Below, one piece after another: positions 51,390-62,290 of a DNA stretch of 64,000 bases (position 1 is the first letter of the stretch; the number at the start of each line of letters is the position of its first letter). Under the pieces are notes generated by a model. That model searched no databases, was not told the origin of the DNA, and worked only from the letters and a program-made list of their open reading frames with translations. Source of the DNA: Datnioides undecimradiatus (lineage: Eukaryota > Chordata > Actinopteri > Lobotiformes > Datnioididae). The stretch lies in the NCBI GenBank assembly GCA_008933995.1, contig WARS01000013.1:6858329-6922328 (forward strand). Reading direction: 5' to 3'. The position numbers and the translations under genes are program-made.

Positions 51390-51401
51390 GCCATCAGGTG
51401 G
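51390..51401 (-). promoter_or_regulatory. CTCF-like motif, reverse orientation
   Basis: GCCATCAGGTGG matches 11 of 12 positions of the reversed CTCF core (GCCMYCTRSTGG). It lies about 2 kb before the first cacna2d2 exon and faces the forward motifs at 8302 and 15304. Confidence 0.3.
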
Positions 51402-51969
51402 GTTTTTCCCCTCCTGCTGAGGCCTGTGCCCCGCAGTGTGTCCTTTCTACCAAAACAGCCCCGTCTTCCCTGTCAGCGAAGAGACAGAAATGCTGTGCAG
51501 CAACCCTGCCGACTGCTGTGTGGCTCTCTATAGCAGAGCACCTGCGTGTCCCCTGCTGACTGACTGAGCCAAGGACAACGCAGCCACAAGACCGGCTGTC
51601 TCTCCCCGTGGCTAGCAAATAAGCCGAGGAGATGTAAGACCGAGTGTCCTCAACCCAGGCTTTGACTGGGAGAAAACCAGAAAGGCATCAAACTCCTTTG
51701 CGTTTTTGCAAAGCACTGCGTTGCCTGTCCCTAATATTGAGTAGGACAGACATACACCTGGAGCACATTATATACAAAGCTATTAATCTGTATTGTGTGT
51801 TCTCAGTGGCATGGATGAACCTGAAAAATGTGTTTGTTTAGGTTGCAAATGCGTCACACCTACTGCGCCTTCCAGTTGAAATGGGAAGATCAGGAAACAA
51901 ACAGCAGTGCAGGTAAGGGTAATAAGACAGGTATGGGTGCACACACATACGCACACAGACCCAAACATG

Positions 51970-51989
51970 CACACACACACACACACACA
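51970..51989. repeat. (CA)10 microsatellite
   Basis: An uninterrupted CA run. Confidence 0.9.
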
Positions 51990-52499
51990 GAAAGCTGATA
52001 GAGGGAGATATTCACTTCTCCGGGGGGTAACTTCATGCTGAATTACATTTACTCTGAGGTTTCAGTGCATCTCTCCTCCTTGTTTACCGTTAAAATGAAC
52101 AGTATCTGACTTATGTCTGCGGGAAAACTTGCTGCACCAAAATATACCTTATTAACAAGCTTATGATTATGCAGAGGCTCCCAGTTATGAGAAACAAGGA
52201 GACATGCCCTGCCCCCTCCTGTAGAGTTACATTTCAAACACTTTAAGCCCCCTTGTCTAAATAGCAGGTGACAGCATGAAACAATAGCAAGGTATTTCCA
52301 AAATGAGGTTATTAATTCCCCTTGAATTCATTTAAATGTTCATCCACTGGACCAGATGCGCTAATAAGTAGAACAAATGTAGTTGGAGAGCAGCCTGAAG
52401 GTGATTGCTGAATGTTTACACTCCAGTTAATACAATCCTCCCCTCTAGAGTCATGCCTCTCATTACCAAAATAAAGCCTTGATTTCTGCTTACAATCCC

Positions 52500-53363
52500 G
52501 AGTTTGAGGAGCGCACATGCACATGGACAGTGGACAGGCGGAGGAAGAGGAGGTGGCCTGATGCGCGCCCCCGCCTGTCGCCCAGGAATAGGCGGTTTGA
52601 GCAGAGCAAGGACCGCTTGCGCCTACGGCTGAGTCAAGTGACAAGGATAGACGGAGTATGTACAGGAAGCGGGGCCATTATTCCTTCAAAATAAAACTCC
52701 ACGTAACAAAACCCTTCTAATTCAGGCTTAGGTGCCGTGTCAAGCCCGTGCGCCCAAATGGATGTCTATTTTTGTAACAGCAGCATTTTGTCCATGTTGC
52801 CCCATAAGCATATTTACGCAAAATAAGAGCACCCCTCTCATCATTGAACGCCACTGCCCTGTCGTAGCACTATTGTCCCATTATGGTAATTAACTGAGAA
52901 TACACGTTATACTTTATTTCTATCACATCTGTCCGCTTTTTTCGTCATTGTAATCCAATTTGTTTTATTTTGAAAACTCGGGATGTGGACGTGATATTCT
53001 CGTGGTGGCCCGCTTGATTCTGAATGGTTGTTACATTGGGAGAGAGTAGGAGAGAAAAGGAGCAAATGTGCGCGGCGGCGGAGAGGGAGGGAGGACAGCG
53101 AGTGCGCAAATAGGCAGGCAGGCACATCAGCAGCAGCGGCAGAGCATCTTCCTGATCCTGATCTCCCGTGTCTTCAGCTGCCAATCCTCTGTGCGTCTCT
53201 GATTGAGATTTCACTACCGGCTGAAGTGTCCAGAAGCCTCCGCCAACCATCACCTCCCACCACACACTTTCTCTGGAGCTCGGTTATTCTTAGCTCAGCT
53301 GCGAGAGACTGTCCTTCCGGTCCTTCTCTTATTTATCCCAGTTTCTTGAATATTTAATGGAAA
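52500..53363 (+). promoter_or_regulatory. cacna2d2: CpG-rich promoter and 5'UTR of cacna2d2
   Basis: CpG is visibly denser here than in the flanking AT-rich DNA, especially 52530-52640 and 53060-53110, and the richness runs on through exon 1. This fits a CpG-type vertebrate promoter. No clear TATA box is seen, and the transcription start cannot be placed from sequence. An out-of-frame ATG lies at 53357, seven bases before the main start. Confidence 0.55.
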
Positions 53364-56300
53364 ATGGCGATCTGCGCGCAGTCGTACGGTATTTTCTGCC
53401 TCTTCACAATCCAAACTGTACTTATCATATGCGTCTCCACGCCGACAGACGGGACCCACCTCTTCCCCCAGCACTACACGTAAGTACCCTGCACCTTTTG
53501 GGGGGTAAACCGGGGTGCGGAGCGCGGAACTAGGACAGGTGGCCCCGACAAGCCTGCACATGCAGCGCCGTTTACCTTGGTGCGCGAGGGAGGCTGCTGT
53601 CCCTGATGTTCAAACACAGACGCAGTTTCCGTCTCGGATGCTGCGTTATGAATCTAGCTCCCACAAAGCCCATATTGTTGTTTTCGTTGTTGTGGGCAGT
53701 GGCATTTAATACCCAAAGCCTTATTCAATTTGTCACAGTCAACATGGAAACGGGGCTACGAGAAGCATGTACAGGTGCCACAGGCGAATAAGCCAGCCGA
53801 GCAATAATGTATCAGGACATCCATGGGGATGAAAATGAAGTAATGATAATAGGCGATGTGTTGTTCTGCTGTCACCGCATGGGTGAAGAATATCCCGTTT
53901 ACGCATGATGGATAGGCTGAGTTACAGCGAGGCTAGTCTGAAAAGTCTCCCACTGGGTACTAAACACGCACCGCGAATATCATCATCTTTGTCCCACTGC
54001 AGGACACACCGCTGTTTGATATGAACTGGACGCTGTTGCATTAAGTGACTATACCAATTAGTTAATGGCGCAGTAGTGCCAGGTCTTTAGAGCTTCAGGT
54101 GAAGTCCTCGTATCCACACAAACTCCCAAACTCCTTGCTTAGACTTTATTAGGGGACAAATGGAGCAACATGGCCCCGGATTATTATGTGAGAATTATTT
54201 CAGTGGTCAGAAACTACCGGTTCTATCTCTGCTCTTTATCGGAGTGACCGCGGGCACAGAAAGTAGCGGAGCATCCAGCTGTGCGTAAACTAGCGCCGGA
54301 GTTTGTCAGCGTGCAACTGTTGGGCAACAGTTTTTACAGCAATATTTGAATCCAAAACGCAGTTCTCTCCAAAATGTGAGCAATGCAACAGTTTCACCTT
54401 GAATGACACACGGAGGCAGGCTGAAACACCACATCACGCCTGCACATGCAACCTTGCCCTGCGCCGTCGAACGAGTCAAAACAAAATTAACAGTGATTAA
54501 CGAAAAATCCTGCTGCTGTGCTCCAAGTGGTCGTAGCTGCGTTTAAAGTATAACGATGCTGTGATGTGATAACGACAACGATATCGCGGGCTAGTAATAC
54601 AGCCGGTGAGGCCAGGGTGCAACAGTTCCTCGCTCGAGTCTACGTGATGACGTGATGATCTGATGTGAACATGGTGTGTAGCCTGTAGTGATGATCGGGC
54701 GCTCAGGTTCACAGAAATGACAAGAATCGTGTTGCTCCCTGGTGCATCCGCCCCGTGATCGCTGTCAGATCTTTCGGGCTTTGTTGTGCCCGATCTCCAA
54801 GGTGACTTTCAGATGGAACTCGCTCATATGACTGTTTGATTGACTCAAAAAGACAATTAACTGCGTCGTTGACTTGATCACTTGAGCGCATGAGAGAAAA
54901 GTCCTGGATGATTTTTCCTTTATTTAGATGACTTTCCACACAAGTTCACACGGACGTTTATATGCACCGTGTTTGAATACCTATTGCATAATCTACATCT
55001 TTAGTCAATGATGAGGAATGCTATTTTTATCACCTTGCAGCAACATCTCATCTCCCTCCACTGCAAGTATTAGATATTTTCCTTGTAATTATACTGGATT
55101 ACAGTTACTGTTGTAATATGATTCCCAGCCCCTAATTAAGCAGATAAAAATAAGACAAGCAGTCTGATAATAAATATATATATTTATATCGGTAATCTCT
55201 TGGGTTATAAAAATGGGTTTTGTGTCACCCTCATCACTGCGCTATTTGCTAGAATTTGACAGTTACCTAATTGAAGTGTATGGGGAGCCGCTGTGAACGT
55301 TTATCAGGTGTATAGGCCACACACACACACACACACACACACTGGGTGGAGCTTGTGTGTGTTGTAGGTCTAACTGAGGAAATGTGCCCATCAGAAAGGG
55401 CAGAGCGACCTTTGAGTTTGTCAGCACAACGTGTACATTCTCTACAGGTTGACACTTAAAAGCATGCTCTAATTTATATGTAGTGGTCGTATCGCAGTGA
55501 TGTTCATGTGTGCAGTATTGGTGTGTGTGGTGTATTGGTGTGTGTGGTGGGGGCACGGGAAGAAGATGATATTACTTCCACATAATTTGTAAATTATGGG
55601 GAGGAAACCTGTTCCGATAACTGGTATCTAAATGGATAGATGTCCAATCTCCTGCCGCAATGTAAAATATCATCACTTACCTCAGTCCATATGAAACTCG
55701 GAGCAATTTCCTCCAAATTTTGCCATTTCCACACATGGGAAAATAGTCCACCTTTTGCCCTTAAAGATATTTCAGCGTTGCACTTGGAGTGACGAGATCT
55801 GTCGCAGCAGAATGAACATGGCGACGGTGTGTGCGGCTGACATCCGGGTCGTCCATCCAAACTCATTTCATCACATTTTCTGCCTTTTCAAAACGTTTCG
55901 CATAACATAAATCATAAAACAGAGAATACATCAAAACACAGGTGTGAAACAGCAAAGTTTTAATACTACATCAGACTACAAAGAGCTGGAGAGCGTCATT
56001 ACCTTTCATGTATAGTGCACAATGACAGGTTCTCTGTTTTTCAAGAGAAATCACAGCTTTCACAGCACAGACATTAATTGAAAATTGGCCCTCAGCAGTG
56101 CATATCATTTCCCAAACAAGCATCTCCTGATATTTCTGTAGTTGTTACTGAAAGGAGAGCTCTGCAAATTTTTTTCTCTTTTGATTCACAGTTAGCGCAA
56201 CATGAATCTCAAGTCACCATCCAACATTTTACAGAAATCCATCGTGCCTTTAGGTGTTGTTGGGGCAACCTCGTACGATCTTGCCAGAAGCAGGTCAGTC

Positions 56301-56792
56301 GAGTTAAGGCTCCACGGTGGACTCTTTGCCGCCTGTCACTGCGTCATTGATATCTGTCTGCATATTCAAGTGTGTTATAGATAAATACTTTATGTAGTCA
56401 ATGTGGTGAAATAGATATGGAGAATGAAAACACCGGGAGGGAGGAGTGACAAGGCTAATGTGTGTGGGTGTGTCTGTGGAGACATTAGATGTGTATCTAC
56501 AGAGTTGTGAACCTTTACCTCTGATATACCACTGAATTATGGCGATACTCTTAGCTCCAGCTGAGGGTATTGATCAGGATTTACAGTCACCTTGTTTGGC
56601 CATCAAGTCCATGTGGTAAACAGTATCATCCACAGTCCAGTTTTGATGACATCATCAACAGTAACAGCAAAATTAGTCGAGTCAGTGTCACATCTAAAGT
56701 ATTTTGGTTCAGTACTATGACTTTTACCAAGACTGCCCTGTTCCATAATATACGTTTACACACATATATCTGTGTAATCTGAAACATAACAT

Positions 56793-56828
<36 letters not shown>

Positions 56829-58093
56829 GTGTCGAATGTAGACTAATGAAGTTGCGTAAGAAGTCTGCCTGGCTTGGGGCAGAGGTATTGTCCCTCACTG
56901 TTAGTATCACTGCGTCCTGCTCGGCTCTGCTCTCACTGTAAGCTTGTTTTCATTTCATATCGAGGTGACCTTTTCATAGTCGGCGGCCTCTCCCCAGCGG
57001 TCCCGCTCTGCACAGTCCTTTTGGAGACCCTCTTGCTTTCTCTTAATCTTGTGCCTACAAACGCAGCCAGTGCGCGCACTCGCGTTGGCTCTGCTGTTAC
57101 TCTCCAGATGAGGCCTGCTCCGGCTTGGTGATTATGGCGAGCGCTGTCGCTGCCTGGCAGATTTGTGCAATTTAATAAATCTGTCTTCCCTCTTGTCTTC
57201 TGAGCGAATCTGACATTTGAAGATGACATTTGTTTCTGTCATCATATTAAAAGACAAACGACTCAGTTGTGTTGTGCTGTTGATGCTAGTGATTAGCTAT
57301 CTGCAGGCTGCTGAAAGGAAAAGGTTGGCACCGAGTCAGTGGTTGACTTGCAAAACACATGACAGAATTTATTCATCTGATTGCTGAAAGATTTATTTGA
57401 GTGCGAGTTTGCACGTGGATTGTTCAGCGTGTATCCAGGTTGGCAGGTTAGCCCCTGCCGCTGCTTTAAAATGATCTAGTGAAAATCTTGATCCATTAAG
57501 TCATTTGTTGCTTGCTGGGAGATATACAGTGATGAGCCCGAGCCGTTTGATCTCTTAATTCCAAACTTGGCTCCGTCTAACGGGAGATCAGCTCCTGCTT
57601 AGGGTGCATTTCTGTCAGACCTGAGCAGTTTTATTGCAGAGCCGCTGATCCTAGCCGAGCCAAGACGGGCACGTTCACTGCCACTCCTGCCAGGGCCGAC
57701 CAGATATATGCAAGATGTGATAGAAATGGGGGGGTGGGGGTGAGGTGGGGTGCTGATGATTAACCCAGACATTATGAGATGAAGGACAGGGATACTTCCA
57801 GATAGGGATCCGGATATGGGGAAGAGTCTGGCAGGTTGACAACAGCAACAGAGATACACAAAGATGGCGGGAGAGACTCTTTCTGTCACGGTCCCACAAA
57901 CACGCTCACTCACGCACAGTGACAGAGAGAGACGAATGCTCCTGTGATGACATCTTCAGGTGATAATGTCGAAGTGATGCAGATTGAAACTGTCTAATTT
58001 TATTTTTCCAGAATGATTCACTGGGCTGGACGCATTGAGAAGGAGCTAGAAAAGGTTCTGCAGCACGTCACCGGAATTCAGCAGATGAGATCG
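53364..58093 (+). CDS. cacna2d2: Voltage-gated calcium channel alpha2delta-2, first two coding exons (partial)
   Basis: Exon 1 is 53364..53479 (38 codons plus two bases) and ends at donor GTAAGT. Exon 2 is 58012..58093, after acceptor TTTTTCCAG, and ends at donor GTAAGT. The joined 66 residues hold a signal peptide (about 1-25), then FPQHYTMIHWAGRIEKEL and GIQQMR. This aligns with the mature N-terminus of human CACNA2D2 (FPQQHTMQHWARRLEQEI and GVQQLRE, as recalled), and less well with CACNA2D1. The protein is an extracellular, membrane-anchored auxiliary subunit that raises surface expression of Cav1/Cav2 channels. The VWA and Cache domains lie further on, outside the window. The chosen ATG has A at -3 and G at +4. 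Full-length family members are about 1,100 residues, so about 94 percent of the protein is missing here because of the window edge. Teleosts have paralogs a and b; which one is not determined. Confidence 0.85.
55319..55342. repeat. (CA)12 microsatellite in cacna2d2 intron 1
   Basis: An uninterrupted CA run. Confidence 0.9.
56795..56832. repeat. (GT)n microsatellite in cacna2d2 intron 1
   Basis: A GT run with a single CG interruption near its end. Confidence 0.9.
57728..57751 (+). repeat. Possible G-quadruplex in cacna2d2 intron 1
   Basis: G7-T-G5-TGAGGT-G4 gives four G tracts with loops short enough for a quadruplex on the coding strand, 260 bases before exon 2. Confidence 0.5.
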
Positions 58094-61023
58094 GTAAGTT
58101 GACGTCACGCTCGCATGTGACGCGGCACATTTTCCTGCATTATTAATCAGTAAGATTTCACGGGGCGAGGTTGTACAACATCATCTCCCAAGTGTGTGTG
58201 CGTCTGCAAGGCAATGGGTTTGCACGAGCACTGGAAAAAATGTTGGTTTAGTTGAGATAAGCATACTTGTTCTCTGCGTGTACCAGCTGTGTTTCAGTTA
58301 TTTCCTTGAGTTAAATCTCACTCGCGATACTATGCACTGACCTTTCAGAAATCAGTGTTTTAAAGTGAAGATACGCTGCAGAAAAAGTGAAATGCTCTCA
58401 GCAGATCAACAAAATGCTCTTACTTTTTTTCCAGAAGCGAGAAAAATTTAAATTCATAACAACAAGTGACTTGTTAAGGTGGACACATTTAACAGGATAT
58501 GGTGTTGGGTCTCTGCGCCTGCATGCTTGCGTGAAGCTGTGTGCAGCACGTGTCTTTCTTGTGCTAGAGCAGATGGTTGAGCAGAGTGTGATTGACGCTG
58601 TTTCATCATATTTCTGCCATATGCGCATGTTCACCGTGCTTCCAGGGTTTGTAATGCACCCTGAGATAAATGCTTCATTATTGCTGTATGGGTGAGTGTG
58701 ATTCATCCGGCCGGTGCGATGCCTGTGGCGGCTTTAATGCTAGCAGTGACAGTGGTTAGCGTGATGGCTGTTGGTATGGTGGTGGCGACATTGATGGATC
58801 CCAGAGAGGAGGAAGTGAGTCGACAGGGACTGGGCTGGTTCAGAGTTTAATGACCATTAGTAGATAGCAGGCAGACGCTCAGACTGCCTGATGGAGAGAG
58901 GTTGATTTCCAGCACTCACCCAGTGTAAACAAATCAAAACAGAGAATGTTTACCCATCAAAATATTTGCCTTTTGCAGTTTGTATTTTTTCAGTATTCCC
59001 CCTGAGCAGATGCCCAGGGGTCACACACGGATTCAAGGTGAAAGCATAATGTGTCATAAAATCTTTAGCTTCTGAATGACATCGTTTCACAGACAATGAA
59101 AGCGAACCAAAGGTTTTCTGACAGGACCATTTGAGCCAAAGATGTTGTTAACTTACCTATAACTTAAGGGCAGTTACTGAAATGGAAGAGCCTTTGTATA
59201 CACCAGAAACTCCCAGCATGTCTCCTGTATGCCTCTACTTCTTTAACCACCTTTTTTACTTTTTGCCAAATAAAGAGATTGAAACAAGTCATACTTTTCT
59301 CCCCCCTCCCCCAATTCATTTATCTGCACAGTATTTTCATGATAAACTGAATATGTCCACAGTTTCCTAAAACCTGCTGTGCTACTACCAGATGGCTTGT
59401 TTTGCTATAGACTTTAGTATCACATAAGACAAAGAAAAGTAGCAAATCGTCACACACTTGATGCAGGAGCTGGATAAAATATCACGTTTTTGCTTCAAAA
59501 GGAGTCACTGATTGGTTTTTCCAGTCACCTTATTGATTAATTGAACAATTGTTTCTCTGCTGCGGTGTTTAGATAGAAGAGGTATATGTTGAATATGTTA
59601 CGGTGTCTCTTGACTGCTTGTTGTAAAACTTGGATGTACGTAGCTGAATAATCCCGAGCTTAATGAGACCCACAGCTGAGATGTGACGTTGACATGACGT
59701 TAAGTACCCACTGGGCTTTAACTTCTGGGGATTGAACTCACGTTGCTGAAGTTTTCTCTGTTGGCCAAACCCAATGAAGCCAGCCTCTGAGAAACACTCC
59801 ATCCATCCCAGTTATGTCTCGTGTTGGGGTGCCCACATGGCTGCGTGTGCATGTGTGTGCTGGCCTGACTGTGTGCGCAGAGGGCGGGTGTGAGAGAACA
59901 TTTATCACGGCCCCAAACAGGAGTCGTCACAGGGTGTGCTAAATGGCCCAGCATGCCTAGAAAAGCCATTTTCTAAATGGATGCCTCTCTCTATACGTGT
60001 GTCTGATAGAAATCTTCCCAGGGCTATGCCGGCTGGTAACAAGATTGCCTCCCTCTGCGCCCCCTTCCTCTTCATGCGCAGTTTATTCTCGCAGACAAAA
60101 AAATGTAAAGTGTGTGCAAATTATTTTTGAGTTTGTCTTACATGGAAAGAGACAAGGAAGTAAGTTGAATATAATGTGGTCTGTTCAGTTCCTCTCCGTT
60201 GAGATTTTATTTTCTCTGACAAGCAAGGTAGTGGGTGAGAGAGAGAGAAGGGCCAAGACAGGACAGCGGAAAAATAGCTGAATATGTTTTGAATTGGTCG
60301 ACTTAAGAAACAACACAGCCATATATAATATTTGGATGTTTTTGGGTTTCTCTGAAAATAAATAAAACTCAAGTTATTTTAGCGTGTTTAAAATCACATT
60401 CTAATATATTCTGCACAGGTTTGGTCAAGATGTTATGCTTCCCCCCGGGGGAGTGAAGGGAAGATAGAGGGTGAGTGATGTATCGGAGGAGTTGGAAGTT
60501 TCGAATGGAAGAGTGTGGAGCGCGGATAGACAAGGAGAGTGGGCGGCTTTTAGAGCGGAGGAGGGGAGGGGGGGTTTAGAGAGAGAAAGGATGAAGAATG
60601 GCTTGACAATTGAGATGGATGTTCAGGCGGTTTTGTGTGTATATTTAGAGTCAAACTACTTAAGATGGATGAAATGATAGAGGGGAAGGCCGAGAATTGG
60701 TAAATTTAAATGTGAGCAGACGGATGCTGTTTATAGTCCTTATCCTCCTCATTATCCCGTGTGCTGCTGTGTTTGATGTGTTACAGTATGTGGTGATGAG
60801 AGGCGGCGGTGGACACTGGTATTGTTTCCCTATCCTCGGGCTTATTCAGAGCAGTTTTAATGGGCACACATGAGCAGTGCGCCTACACCCACATCCTGTC
60901 ATTATCGTGATTTGATGGTTTATCAGAGATACAGACAGATAATATTATAATGTACATAATTAGACATTAGGTGGACACAAATGCTCACTGTATTTTCTCA
61001 TATTTCACTGGTGACAGATGCGT

Positions 61024-61270
61024 AAAAGTAGCCGATCTATGAAGTCTTCAGTAAAAGACAGGACCAGTTAAATGTACGTAAAGTATCAAAAGTAAAACTA
61101 CTCTGTCAGCCTCTGTAGATATGAAATGATTCTACAATGTGACATAATTAGGTTTGATAGGTGACGGCTTGACAGCTGAGTAGCATGTTACAGTTGTCGC
61201 AGGTCAAGGTGGAGCTAGCTTTAACGTCTTACCTATTTAGTTTGGTAGTTTCAGTTTGGTAGTTCATCCA
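61024..61270 (+). mobile_element. hAT-like element fragment, copy 5
   Basis: GTACGTAAAGTATCAAAAGT and GTCAAGGTGGAGCTAGCTTT are internal words of the same family as the copies at 7731, 12191 and 14003, in forward orientation. Both ends are missing. It lies in intron 2 of cacna2d2. Confidence 0.45.
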
Positions 61271-62253
61271 GCGGTAAGGAAAGGGAACAAAAGTTTGAAA
61301 AATGTGTTTTTGTTTTTGTTTTTTTGTTTTTTTCCCAAAACTTTTAACTATTTTACAGTTTTTTTGAAATATCTGACCTCTGAAACCAGCTGAATTGGGA
61401 ACTCTTTTTTTAGTGGAACTGCTAAAAACTCATGGTCGTCTAAAGCTTGACAGGAAGGAGTCCAGCTATTGTACTGTATATGTTTAGTGAATGGTTTTTA
61501 ATGTAAATTCTTAATATGGGAAGGAACTAGTTGTATAGCTGCCACTTAAATGTAGTGAAGTTAAAAAGCAGACCATTTCTCACTCAGCAATGTATTGGAC
61601 TAGATGTATGAAGTGACAGGAAAAGATAATATTCGTTCCTCAAAAATGTGCTGAAGGGCAGTGCTTGTTGTACTCTACGCTCCTGGCTCGTACTGTCCAC
61701 ACACATGCACACGAAGTCACCGCAATTTCTCCGCTTCAATTTGGCAAGCTTCTTAAACGGCGATGCTGTGCAACATATGTTGAACTCTCTCAAATTCATT
61801 TCAATAAGAAGAGTCTAATCAGCATGAATAATTTAGCCCGGTACACATGGCTGCTCCTGAAGCCCTGCGTTCAGCCTGGCACTTTACGACTGTGCAATGT
61901 GAGGATCTGTCTGCTGCTCCACGCCCTCTCCTCTTGCCGTTTGCTGCCCTTGATTACCGGAAACCTGAGAACGACCAGATCAATATATCCATGCAAGCAG
62001 GGTGGAAAGACAGAGCGCCAGTCAATGTGTGTGGGATTCATCCAGTTTTCACATGAGCTTAAATTTTAGTTTTGACCAACTATTTTGTTTTTTTTTTTGC
62101 TTGACTTTAGCTCTTCACTCTGTGTGCCTCTTTGTGCTGTGTGGTCAACATTACATCAGTAGCTCCGCTGACCACATGCTGGCTGCAGGTTTATCTCAGT
62201 TTAGCACAGACCTTCTTGCCTCTGGTACTTCCGCTGTGCGTGTGTAAGACTGT

Positions 62254-62254
<1 letters not shown>

Positions 62255-62289
<35 letters not shown>
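62255..62289. repeat. (TG)n microsatellite in cacna2d2 intron 2
   Basis: About seventeen TG units. Confidence 0.95.

Positions 62290-62290
<1 letters not shown>

Larger units (their letters stand above)
43301..52499. other. Intergenic sequence upstream of cacna2d2, no supported gene
   Basis: No exon recognised. Contains low-repeat blocks that may be regulatory (about 44330-44640, 47200-47480, 50290-50640), a CTCF-like motif on the - strand at 51390, and several microsatellites. Overlapping reverse-strand open frames at 43317-43850 are unexplained and noted in the findings. Confidence 0.45.
53480..58011 (+). other. cacna2d2: cacna2d2 intron 1
   Basis: A 4,532-base GT-AG intron. The first few hundred bases remain CpG-rich. 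It contains CA/TG microsatellites at 55319 and 56795 and a G-rich tract at 57728-57751. No other exon or transposon is recognised. Confidence 0.75.
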
